DNA from: Durusdinium trenchii
Lineage: Eukaryota; Sar; Dinophyceae; Suessiales; Symbiodiniaceae
Length of the DNA: 64,000 nt
Assembly: GCA_963970005.1 (NCBI GenBank)
Contig: CAXAMN010013891.1
Location: forward strand, 118,329 to 182,328
Direction: 5' to 3'
Part shown: positions 53,750 to 64,000 of the stretch, piece after piece
Position numbering within the stretch: position 1 is the first letter of the stretch
How the letters are laid out: the number at the start of each line of letters is the position of its first letter
Notes under the pieces: model-generated
Told to the model about the DNA's origin: nothing
The model's database searches: none
The model's input: the letters and a program-made list of their open reading frames with translations, nothing else
Position numbers and translations under genes: made by a program

Positions 53750-55180
53750 TGGGCATATCGGATGGACTTTTTGAGAGTTCAGTGATGGTTTCGACCTTCG
53801 ACTTGGGGCGGGAAAGGGGACAAGAAGTGGCCCAACAGCTTTGTCTCCCTGGCTCCGTTCAAAGATGTTGGTTGGTGGTCTTCACCCCACCATCCTGGTC
53901 GATGACCCAGACTCTTCTTGTGGATTTCTGGCAGACCCACTGGCCCAAGCAGATCTGGCCGCATGAAGAGCTTCGGCACGCAGTGTGAAGTCACGGTCTT
54001 TGAGACGTCTTTCAGTGGTTTCAGAGGTTCGATGGTACTGGCACCTCGTTCGATGACTTAGACAGATGGGGGTCCAAATTGAACCACCGACCTTGGGGCC
54101 TGCGCGATCTACCTCAATCCATTATACTGCCTGGCAGAGTGACCCAAAAAGCCAGATACCTCTACTAACGATGGCCTCCAACCTAGTAGCGATGCTGGGA
54201 GAGTGACTTAGAAAGCCAGGTACCTCTACTTCCTCGAGCAGTTCCGAAAACTCTACATTGGAGAGCATGCGAAGCAGGTGGTGCAGCAACAGGCCTGGCG
54301 GACGGTCGTGCGGTCGGTCCATAGCCACGCGTCATCCTCCGACTCGCTGGGCTTAACCATGTTCCGGATGTTCCACCCGCAAGCATCACTCACCAGTGGT
54401 GGACACTGACCACCTCGGCAGACGGAGTTAGCAGGGGCCTTTCTTGTGAAGTTGTAAGGGTCCCAGGATTCTCGGGTTCGAGGGGACACGTTAGCATTTG
54501 GAAGTAGGGGAAGTAGGACATGTTGATTGAGCACATCCGCAGTAAACCCCATTTACATCCATTTACATCCATTTACTGATTTTACCGCGAAAGAAGAACC
54601 GGACACTTGCCGCAGCCCCTTGTGAGAAACGGCTCCGTCCTCGCTATCTGATGCCGGAGTAGATTCCTTTGAAACGGATCGTTAACCCACCCATCGGTTT
54701 GAAAAAGATCCGATTCAGAAAGTACGGTTCAGAAACCACGATTCAGAAACGACGAAGAACAAAGAACGATTCAGAAGTTCAGCTGGTGGGTGGGTGGGGC
54801 TGGGAGGGGGGATAATGACGTGCGGTTTCCTTTTCTTGTGAGCAAGGTGAAGAAGCACATCAAACACACAAGCCCCAGGCCCACAGAACAAGAATAAGCA
54901 AATTCAAAACGAACACAGTAGACTGCTGAGGCCGAAACCCTTCCTTTTGATTGAGTTGATCGCCTGGCCTAAAGTTCACGGTAGTATCCGAATCAAGTTT
55001 TCCGAATCAGGCTGTAGTTTCGGGATGGTTTCCGAATCCGTCCTTGACTCTCCGGTTTCACAATTTCTCTTTTAGGCAGGGCGTTGACGGGCATGTTTGG
55101 GCTCCGCAGCACTCACGGCTTAAAGCTGCGTATTGCGAATTGGAAGGACAAGCTCAAGAAGCGTTCTCCAAGCTGAGAGT
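53750..55180. other. Interval without supported coding sequence
   Basis: Frames are short and without codon bias. A three-copy tandem of tacatccattt lies at about 54550-54575. No splice-bordered exon was found. Confidence 0.4.
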
Positions 55181-55214
55181 TGTTCGGCACTGCTTCCCCC
55201 AATTCAGAAGTGGT

Positions 55215-55366
55215 TCTTTGGCACGTGGTTCTTTGGTCTGACCAGCACGTGGCCATGGCAGCTTTGTGTCTTCGCAAAACTGCGGCAAGAGTGTCCTTTG
55301 GGCAAGTGGAGATCTTTAGCTACACCCTGGAACCGCTTGAAGGGCCGGCGAGAGACACTTGTTGCC
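55215..55366 (+). CDS. Putative exon
   Basis: The frame reads DQHVAMAALCLRKTAARVSF and GQVEIFSYTLEPLEGPARDT, well composed and with reasonable codon use. Borders were not fixed. Confidence 0.38.
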
Positions 55367-55399
55367 TGAGGTTCAGGAATCTTTGTGGGGGGTTTCGCG

Positions 55400-57960
55400 C
55401 CAAATCCATCCAAATCCACTAAATGTTCGGCTGTTTAGATCATGTGTTATGTCTTTGAGCAGTTGAGTCGTTCTCAAGATTTGTATTGGTTTGTCCGAAG
55501 CTGTGCTTCTTTTCACACAAACCGTACCCATGTCTGAAGTTTTGGGGGATCCCCCTGCCCTCCTCGAAAAGTCTCGCCTCTGACCTTCTGACCTTTTGAC
55601 CTTGCAAACCATTCGATTTCTTCCGGAGGAAGTCGTCGTGCCAAACCATTCGATGTATGCCCTAGAAGTCCAGTTCGACTATATTTTGACTGGCTGAAGT
55701 AAAGGAAGTTCCCGAAATCAGGTCCCCTAGTCAGACCATTCTTTTTATAGTCTTTGACTCCCAAGGTATGTGTGTCTGGTTTGGAGTCCGAACCGATGTC
55801 CGCGGATACTCGGGACTCCGAGTGGGTGGAGACGATAGTGGGGAGACGATGAGAGCATCGGAGAGCTCTTGGAGACTTGGGTCGATGTGAAGCTAAGAGA
55901 AGCCCCCCCGCGTGTCCGGAAAAGACGCACGTCCAGTGTACTCACCTGCGCAACTGCCAGCTGCAAGTGAGGAGATGAGATCAGTGGAGAATGCTTGGTT
56001 TGACGAAAAGGTGCGACTTCTTCTCCAGAAAATGTCGTCGATCAAAGCTGCAAAACTCAGATCCACTTAAAAAACCTCCAGCATCTAAAATGTAGGGACT
56101 CCGCCATGAACAGCTTCAAAACGATGTCCGCGATGAAGCAGAACTGACAGGATCTACCAAATTTCATAAACAACCTCCCACTACTTTCCTATTTTTGGGG
56201 AGTGCATTGACCAGTAAAGAGGCAGGCAGTTTCGTTGAACTTGAAAGCTACACTACATGTCACACGAATCCATGTTGAGGCAGTGTTATTTACCTATTGC
56301 CTTGCAGTTTTTTCAAAATTCCACCAGTTTTCAGAAGTTTGAGGGCGCCCATCCCATTAATCCACCATCACAGCCCATCCTCTACACGTGTTTGTGTGCG
56401 GGAAAACGCACCAGGTGTGCCCCATAAAGCTCTCGGCAGCGAAGACAACCGACTTTGCATTGTCGCAGTCCAAGATTTGGCTGCGAAGGTCCTCTGTGGA
56501 TGACATTTGAGAGTGATGGGCAATGCCGCGTGCCTCCAATTCTTTGGTCAGCGAAGTGAAGCTTCAGTGAGGTCAGAATATGGCCACGTGAAGCCCGCGA
56601 GCTGCATAACCTTTTATAATGGCTAATGTAACCAGATGTAACCAGAAATTGAGCCAGGCATTTTTGAGCAGGTCAAGACTCGTGTAAGAAGAATGCTTCG
56701 AAAGATATTTGCATCTCTTGTGCGCTATTCTGCTCAGTGCCTTGCTCATACTGGAACATTCAACACATCTATATGTACCGTTTATGTCCCTGTATAGCTC
56801 CTTTTTAGCGGTGGAAAGACGCGTGATCTGCCGCGTCTTCACGCATGCCATCTGGTGCTCTGGACTCCTGGCTGTGCGCTACGGCCATTGATGGCCGTGC
56901 GGTTTTGCTCTTGCTGAAGTTGATGGACAGGCTCTCATTCTTTTTTGTTATGTAAGGAACCTGCGGACTAGCCGTGCCATGAAGAACCCTCTTGTGATTC
57001 TTCATGTCCGATGGCTTCTTGCGAGAGCTCCCTTTCTCTTGCGTGCCAAACAAGCAGAACAGATGCTTGTTTTTGGTTGCAGCCATGGGTGACATAAGTT
57101 TCAGGAAGGCATATCATTAATATTATATGGCTTCTCCAATGAATGTTGTAGAGAAATTGCGGAAAGTACTGATTTGGTCTATCCTAGATGAAGCTCATGA
57201 AGCATCCATGTGCATCAATTTTCGGTGGCTGCATAGGGCGTGTGGCAGTGCGCCAAGCCTCTGCCAAGCCTCTGCCCTGGTGCACCCGCTGCTGAACACA
57301 ACGCCAGTGATTCTTAGGCAAAAACCAACGTCTGCGAGGGCTTTTTCACACCTCTAGTGATCTGCAGTGCCATTCAGGTGGTCATTTGAGTGATCTGCAG
57401 TACCCTCCCAGTGAGCAGGTCATCTGCAGGTGATTTGATGTGATTTCTGTCTTGTCACACCGCGTGCCGACCTCCTTCGATCCGACATCCGCGACGAGAC
57501 CGGGGGGGGTTGGAAGAGGTGTCGTGCGTGGTGCGTGGGTGGAAACCCCGTGTGGGTTCCACCTGGGTTTCTGGGCGCTTTTTGTTTGGTTCTTCATGGA
57601 GCCCATAACCAAACGCTACTAGGGCATCGCCTTTGAACGGAGCATTCTTGCTACGAACGAAGCTCCTGGCATTGCCACATATGACCACGAGTCTTTCCTC
57701 GAACTTTTTTCGGCGGAGGGGCGGAGGGTTCCCCGATTCCGCAGCGGTGCAAGAGGTTCCAAAAAAACTGGTAAAGCAGCGGGGGAGGGTGATGGCTGGC
57801 AGAGAGATCCCTCTCTATGAATAATAGCTCACATTTTCTTGGTCTTTCTAACTCTAACTCAAGAAGAGCAGTTTTGAAAGGACCAATACCGTATATTTCA
57901 ACCATTGGTGCCTGGACACACCAGCGGCACACCGGACCCCCGGTAAATTCCGCGCGGCGA
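55400..57960. other. Interval with little coding signal
   Basis: AT-richer sequence with frames on both strands that lack splice borders. A short GC-rich stretch at about 57449-57490 (VTPRADLLRSDIRDETG) may be one small exon. Nothing else is recognised. Confidence 0.35.
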
Positions 57961-57968
57961 CCCGCCAG

Positions 57969-58079
57969 GTGAACGAGCGCCTGGCGACGGTCTTGGGGTT
58001 GGAGGATGAGAACGCGGTGCCACCGCGGGGTACGTTCGCGCTTTGGCGGTCTTGGGTTCTGGGCCTCAAGGACCGTTTC
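57969..58079 (+). CDS. Exon of an unidentified gene, 37 codons
   Basis: Bordered by cgccag|gtg and ttc|gtacat, phase 0 at both ends. It reads VNERLATVLGLEDENAVPPR and then GTFALWRSWVLGLKDRF. The same frame is open upstream (KFRAATRQ), so the exon may start earlier. Strong GC third positions; no family assigned. Confidence 0.52.
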
Positions 58080-58930
58080 GTACATGTGGTTGAATGGAGG
58101 GGATTCGGATGGCCCCGAAAAAGATAAAAAAGGTGACCACACAAAAAAGGTGACCATGGCTCTGAGTCAAAAGCCAGGTAGGTTGACCTGCCAAACGTCG
58201 TCTATTCTGTTGATCTTTGGGTAGTCAACCAAGGTCTTCTGGCTTCGACCAACAGCCGCAACGGACGAAATCGAGCCGTCTATGAATCCCCAAAGGACGT
58301 GATTGGGAGGTCTTATGTATTTGGGGGGTGATTGGATGGTCGATGAACGATGGGTGAATGAGGTTATTTGGGGCACAGTGGCCCAGAAGAAGGAACATCA
58401 GACGTTTAGGCTGTTTCTTTCAATGGAAGCTGGGGGCAATGGAAACTGAGCAAAGCCAACTTGATCATTTGCATCCTTCAGGCCTGAAAGCTTTGTTAAA
58501 GATCTTGAACGTATATTATATATATATATTTATGCATGTATGACGATTTGTGCCTTACCTGCCCCTTACCTGCCCTTTCGGTGGACCTGTTGTCTTTGCC
58601 CCGGGAGTCCCCGCAATGATCAAGGTTTTTAGCCTTGGCATTTGGTCAGTCTGACTGGAAGCAGCGGTTTCCTCACGGCGTTGCCAAGTCTTATGGGCAT
58701 GTGTTTTTCCACCAAGTTTGTCAACCCAGAACGTAAACCAGAAACTCCGGGCAGACACACTGAGACAACTTGTTACATCATACATCCGAAACATACATCA
58801 ACCACGGATGAATGACAAAACCTGGCTCATGAAAGGTTTGTGTTTGCAATCCATGTCTGAGTCTGAGGCCGCATTACATCCACCACAGGTTTTTGCTCCA
58901 TCACTTCAATCCATTTCCACCAGTTCTTTT

Positions 58931-59019
58931 CCAGTCCACGTGCTGGAGCCTCGCAACCGGCCCGGCTCCAGCACTTTCTTCTCGCGTGCGGCACGTGTGC
59001 GGACACAGCGCGTGTCCAG
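58931..59019 (+). CDS. Putative exon, basic
   Basis: The frame reads HVLEPRNRPGSSTFFSRAAR, then VRTQRVSR, and ends at ccag|gtgctg. The start at ttccag before tc is not of the AG|G type. Codon bias is clear. Confidence 0.42.
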
Positions 59020-59463
59020 GTGCTGGGATTGCTCATCAACAAGATCGGCCTGACACTGAGGATCTAGCAGCAAAACTAGTACCTGGAATGAGTAATGATG
59101 TGTTTCTCACGTGAGAAAAACAACATCAATACTCATTCCCTTTTGACCCGTCGATTGGCTTTGGAGTTGGCACACCATCATCCCACATCCAGGTCCATGC
59201 CCCAAACCCCCAAAAACACGCTTGGAGTGACTAGTGATGTGATGTGCTGAAGGGAAACAGTTCTTCCAGCCGATGGACATGCAAGATCAGTTCTTCCATG
59301 TTCTTCCCTTTGCATACGGGACATATTCTTCACATTATACATGCTAGCCGCTCGCCTCTAGCCTGATTTGGAACTAGCTAGAGGGCTAGACCCATGTAAG
59401 TGCCGGCCCCCTGCTAACCATTGAGGCAACAATCTCCAGCAGCGATACCAGATTGAGTCTGTG

Positions 59464-59550
59464 GTCAAGAAGACACTGGTCGCTCGGATGCAGCGCTACA
59501 CGTGGCTTCACGGGCCGTCCGGGCAGCTTGGAAAGAAGCAGTTGACTGTT
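59464..59550 (+). CDS. Putative exon, helical
   Basis: The frame reads EDTGRSDAALHVASRAVRAA, then WKEAVDCWG before a gttcaa site. It is Ala-rich with first-position purine bias. A second frame (RYQIESVVKKTLVARMQRYT) is open over the same bases, so the choice is uncertain. Confidence 0.38.
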
Positions 59551-60536
59551 GGGGTTCAAGCGGTTTTTTGGCTGAACACTGCTTCGGGGGTCCATGCTGG
59601 ACACTGCTCTTGTCTGTTTGTGTCTATTTGTCTCCGGGAACAAGGGAACGCTGGGTGACCTGGGAGGTCGAGGTGGAACTTCTCACACGATGAAGGGCCC
59701 GGTGTTGGCCGCTTTCAGGCCTCGAGCCTCACCATCATCGACCATCGTCTCCAAGACTTGGTGCCAATCCATTCCACCCCTTAATCCATTTCCGGTCCCT
59801 TTTGTTCCTTCACAGCCCAATCGTTGACACAAACCCAGAATGCAGGTGATGTTGCAGCAGACATGGGAAGCACCGGGCAGACACGTCAGCGAGGCCTTGT
59901 TTCACGAACTCGCAGCTGGAATCAACATCGCCAGACTCTCAGATCGCGTCCATCTCACAGAGATCGGGTTAGGACGGTCGATGGTTGGACGGCACACCCA
60001 GGTGAAGGTCAGAGGGAAACAGCAAAGAAGAGCAACCAAGAATCTCGATGAACAGGACATCATTATAACTCATCCAATTCTGTCCTTCCAGGACCTGATT
60101 CTTTAGCTTGGAATCTACGGGTCCACATCCCCCAGATCCAGAAGAAACTGCATGGAGATTTTCCTTTCGACCTCTGAGCCTTGTTCCGATATCATTCGAT
60201 TCCGAGAGATTCTCTTTGGGCGAACGCCGACCACACTTGAACTCACCTGTCGACTGGTTCCTCAGACTGCGCTTTGCACTGGAGCTACGTTCCTTTCGAT
60301 TTCCCGGTTGTGCAGTGGAGTAGTGGCCCGCCTGTCATTCGATGTCGTGTTTGCGAGAGCCCGGTCCAGCAGGTTCCGGCAGTCGACTTAAGTCTCCAGA
60401 GTTCAAAGGGGGCGTCTCACGACCACTGGCGCCGGGTCTGGCGCGACATCCGACACCCATTCGGATGATCCGATCGGCTGGAGGAAGTCTGGAGGGATCT
60501 ACAGGAGAGCTGCCATTCTTTGAATCTGGTTTCAGA

Positions 60537-60774
60537 ACAGTCACTGCCATCCCAAAAGGTGTTGGGAAAGCTTCATCCACTGCTCCACCTTCCGGCCTCG
60601 TCCGTTCCATCGTCCGTCCTGCACCAAATCAAATGCCTCCCAGCGTCCCGTGTGCTTCGGTGCGTTTCTCGGGCACCGCGCGAACGCCGCCGCGTGGAGT
60701 GGAGCACACCAGGTGCATACCTCGGACCGCTCGCCGCACCTCATCGTTTGCGGGCGACTGTTGCTGAAGAATGA
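60537..60774 (+). CDS. Last exon of an unidentified gene, with TGA stop
   Basis: The frame runs to a TGA at 60772-60774 and ends VLHQIKCLPASRVLRCVSRA, PRERRRVEWSTPGAYLGPLA and a short tail RATVAEE. GC third positions are strong across its last 50 codons. The exon may begin after a ttcag near 60537 or closer to the VLHQ segment. It marks a gene end; the plus-strand exons at 58-59.5 kb are its likely upstream parts. Confidence 0.5.
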
Positions 60775-62067
60775 GATGGTGAAGTGCCCCTACGGAGCCG
60801 AGAGGGGAGCACGTAAGGGGAGCCTTCAGGGAACCGAGAGGGGAGCCTCTTCGAGCTTGGGCCGTCCAAGAGGGTCGCTGGGGGCGTTTGAGGAGGGGGA
60901 GGCATCGAGAAGGCGTGGACGTGACGCTCAAGGAGGTCATGGGTAACATGCCTTTTCGGGGGAAAAATAATGTCCAGGGCACCCTCTCGACAGCCCTTCA
61001 AGCCCTTTAATATACCCTTCTGGATCCTTCTGGCACACATCTCCTTCCTCTAGTCGTCCCCTCGTTTGCGAACATTCCAACCAAATTACAATCTCCAGCC
61101 CAAGTTAATCCAAGTTATACTAGATGCTAATGAGATGGTCCGTAAAGTCCTATCTCAGCAGTAACCAGTATAACTGTTTCACAGGTACATCCTCAGCAAT
61201 CATGCCTCCCCGGAGTTTGGCTTCCTGTACCTTGGCAGCTACGAGCCGTCCACTTGGGTCGATGCTCCGTTTCGTGCACGGAGCATTGGGTACCCAGCTG
61301 CTCCCCGCGGAATAAAAACCGAGTGCCTTTCAACCTGCCCTGGCACGGCAAATCTGGGTCAAACCTGCCGATTCTAGCCACAACCGAGATGGACACTCCA
61401 ATTCAGCCTTCCTTCATTGAAAGGCATTGATGGTAGTACCTGCGGTACCTGCGCCATACCTTGAAAAATGGATGACCCAGACACTCCAAACAGCCTTTTG
61501 GTCCCTCAAAGCCGGTTTTGGAGACTCCAGACCAGCGGTCCTCGGATGCGGGGTCCGTCTAGTAGGCCAAACCTGGCCCGGGCCATGGAATCCAGATTCT
61601 TCACCAAGACTCATGCAATCTCCCAATTCACCAAGACCTAGGACTCATGGGTGATCGGCTTGCGGACCTTGACTCGAGAATCCCGGCATCCACTCACTCC
61701 TTTTGAAGTCCAGTTCGAGGATACTTGGACCGACTGACGTTAAAGGAAGTGTCCTTTCCAGGTCACCTATACCAATACCTTCCTTTCCAGGTGGTGTTTG
61801 GACACCCCGAATCACCTCCCAGAGGCTATGTATAGACACCTGAGCTGGTGTTGGCCCTGGTAAAGACCATCCTTCCAGTCATTCGACTTGAAGAGCTAAT
61901 GAGCCACAACCCCCTGGTCTTAGTGGTCCTGGGCCTGACCCACTGGTGGTTGGTTTCTTGCATTTCGTTTACTCTCTTTCAACGGAGCGCCGTCTCCGAG
62001 CGCTGCGCGACGACTCGCGCTAAGACTCGCCGTGCGGCGACTCGCGCTCAGGACATATAGCTTGCAG

Positions 62068-62137
62068 TACGGAAAGTGCGCCCAAACGTGCCGTCGAACC
62101 GGCGCGAACCCCTGCGGCAGTCGCCGCTGGGGCTCCG
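62068..62137 (+). CDS. Putative exon, basic
   Basis: The frame reads RKVRPNVPSNRREPLRQSPL and ends at ctccg|gtgggt. GC third positions are strong, but the acceptor ttgcag is followed by t rather than g. Confidence 0.38.
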
Positions 62138-62451
62138 GTGGGTCCATACCAGGCCAATCGATCTAGAAATGGTGGAGGTTTGCAACTCTGGAGTTTGCAG
62201 CTGTTTTAGCGAAATAAGACCCTCAAGAGGTTGGTCCATGTTGCTTTAAGCAATCTCTATTTGGCTTGGAACCTGGCTGAGAGCCATGCTGATTCAGATT
62301 GTGCTGATTCGGACCGCGGAGGATCTGCCCGATGTCCGTGCCCTCCTTTCGCTGATCCCTTTGCCAAAACTGAAAAGGGGGGCCACCCGTGTCTCCATCC
62401 CCATGGGAGCGCATGGGAGCGTCGGTATGGGACCGTTCGGATGTGATGGAG

Positions 62452-62518
62452 GTACCGAACGATGTACTACCATACCTTGGGCAAGCTGCTCTTCATGGAC
62501 ATTCGAGACAACAAAGAG
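62452..62518 (+). CDS. Exon of an unidentified gene, 22 codons
   Basis: Bordered by atggag|gtac and gag|gcaccc (GC donor), it reads YRTMYYHTLGKLLFMDIRDN. Start phase 2 and end phase 0 are clean. It probably belongs to a gene that continues towards the right edge. Confidence 0.45.
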
Positions 62519-62819
62519 GCACCCGAAAGAAAGGGGGGAGACGCGATGCGGGGGGATGCTGGCGATCGCCGGTGATGTACGACAGAACACGTGGAAAGCA
62601 AAAACTCAGGGGTTTTGACAGAACATTTCTGGAAGGGCATTTCTTTCAGCAGTTGTTCTATGATGAAGAACACATGGGAAGAAGAACACATGCGCCAGAC
62701 GAACGCCGCCCTTTTCGGAGTCCGCGCCAGACGAACACCTCTGGGGAGTCCGTTTCGGTGGGCGGTTTCGGAGAAGTGAAGGTTGGGCCCCATGAGACCT
62801 GACATGGCGAAGAATCTAA

Positions 62820-63975
62820 CCCTACTTAACCCATCTTAACCCCCACATATATACTTGAGTTATCTTGAGTTTTATGAAGTCTATAGTGCAAGGTAGTTGG
62901 GAGATGTAGCTGTGGGCGCATGTGGAAGAGCGTTTGTTCCACTGGGACCACCATGGAGTTCCACAGGTCTCAGATCACTCTGGTTTGCCTCGACTCTCCA
63001 CTGTTGGTTCCGTTTGGGCCTCAAACCTCTCCGCGGACCTTTCCAACATTCGATGATGTTTTTAGACAACTAGTTGTTCATAGTTGTTCCCTCTTTACTC
63101 TCTTCTCTGAAGACTACCTTCGCTTGCCAAACCGTCCATGGGAGTTCCATCCTGGCCCTTCGTCCATGACAGAAGCCTCTCGATACCTCTCAATACCTCC
63201 GGGACTCCGCAGCGACCCCGAACCCGACCGGGCCAGGCTTTCGAAAAGTTCATGGAGCCTCAAGGACACCGGAGACATGGCGTCGGACGCCAGTCCGTCA
63301 GAGTCATTGCCTTACTCATTGCCTTACTCAGACATGAGTAGAACGGAGTAGACATACACTACAAATGGTCCAGGTCCTTTGGACGAAGACATTGCCACAT
63401 CCAACTCTGGCAGCTCATCTTTTGCTTGATGGAATTCGGCCAGCCCAAGATGTGTTGCAAATGACTCATGAATTCTTAATATCAGAGATATTCATGATGC
63501 AATATATGTCTTTGTCGTATGATTCAAATCCATGACTATGCTTAAGCTCAAGTCAGTTCATGGGTGCGGTTGGCTCGAAGTAAGCACATATCATATTATT
63601 CGCATTCACATGGTTAGCGAGTTTTGAGCCCACCAAACGCCGACTCTAAGTCTGAAGTCTTTGCGGTTGAGTTTTATTGACAAATTGACAAACTGACCAT
63701 CAGTTTTTGATTTCTTAAACTAAGAGTCTCTCAAGAAGGGTGACCCGTTCTTTTGGGTGTTCCAATTCTTGCCTTGCTTTGCGCTCGCCAGGACTGATCT
63801 TGACTCAGCTTTGGCAACAAAGTTGTCAGAACCCTCAGCTCCTGCGGCAGGACGGGAACCCGGAGCCGGAGAAACGCTTTTTCTGCACCACGCGAAAATC
63901 CACGTGTTGCGGACAGTGAAATAACGGCACGATAGAATCTCTCAGTAAAAATCATCTGTAGTGGTAGTGCCAAGC
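62820..63975. other. Interval without supported coding sequence at the right edge
   Basis: Frames up to 143 codons (62920-63351) lack clear borders or motifs. Nothing else is recognised before the terminal microsatellite. Confidence 0.35.
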
Positions 63976-64000
63976 GTTGTTGTTGTTGTTGTTGTTGTTG
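63976..64000. repeat. GTT trinucleotide microsatellite at the window edge
   Basis: At least seven gtt units run off the right edge of the window. Confidence 0.9.

Overview
The window reads as nuclear DNA of a dinoflagellate, most likely a Symbiodiniaceae-type alga. This is inferred from gene structure, not from a marker gene. Coding sequence is broken into short exons, several only 24-40 nt, separated by introns of about 80 nt to 4 kb. In every intron whose junctions I could fix by protein homology the acceptor reads AG|G, and many donors are GC, one is GA, and the rest GT. I see no tRNA, rRNA, bacterial operon or CRISPR array. Because exons are short, the long open frames are often misleading. 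I joined exons by family motif and intron phase, and no junction has transcript support.

Left end (1 to about 6.2 kb, minus strand): a multi-exon gene runs off the left edge. Its middle part is a complete-looking C5 cytosine DNA methyltransferase (motifs I, II, IV, VI, VIII, IX and X in order). It splices in phase into an acidic, Ser-rich linker, then a Cys-rich domain and a transposase-like domain that I recognise only as a recurrent uncharacterised dinoflagellate family. Codon use is more AT-rich than in the other genes, as expected for a mobile-element gene.

About 6.3-7.6 kb is the strand-switch region. From there to the right edge the supported exons are on the plus strand.

7.6-22.7 kb: a TerC-family membrane protein gene with at least 12 exons over 15 kb. 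Its first large intron (7837-11976) holds a second complete three-exon gene (8472-10617, 201 aa, N-terminal Met-Gly-Cys). That gene is bracketed by two clusters of a roughly 40-bp repeat, which suggests insertion of a gene cassette.

22.9-63 kb: a series of plus-strand exons with GC-rich third positions and good splice borders. Most I could not identify or link with certainty. The best partial model starts at 28061 with a signal-peptide-like N terminus. A clear gene end lies at 60774. Other structures are a degenerate minisatellite (42.9-43.45 kb), a 106-bp fold-back (47261-47366), a third copy of the repeat cluster (53.6 kb) and several microsatellites.
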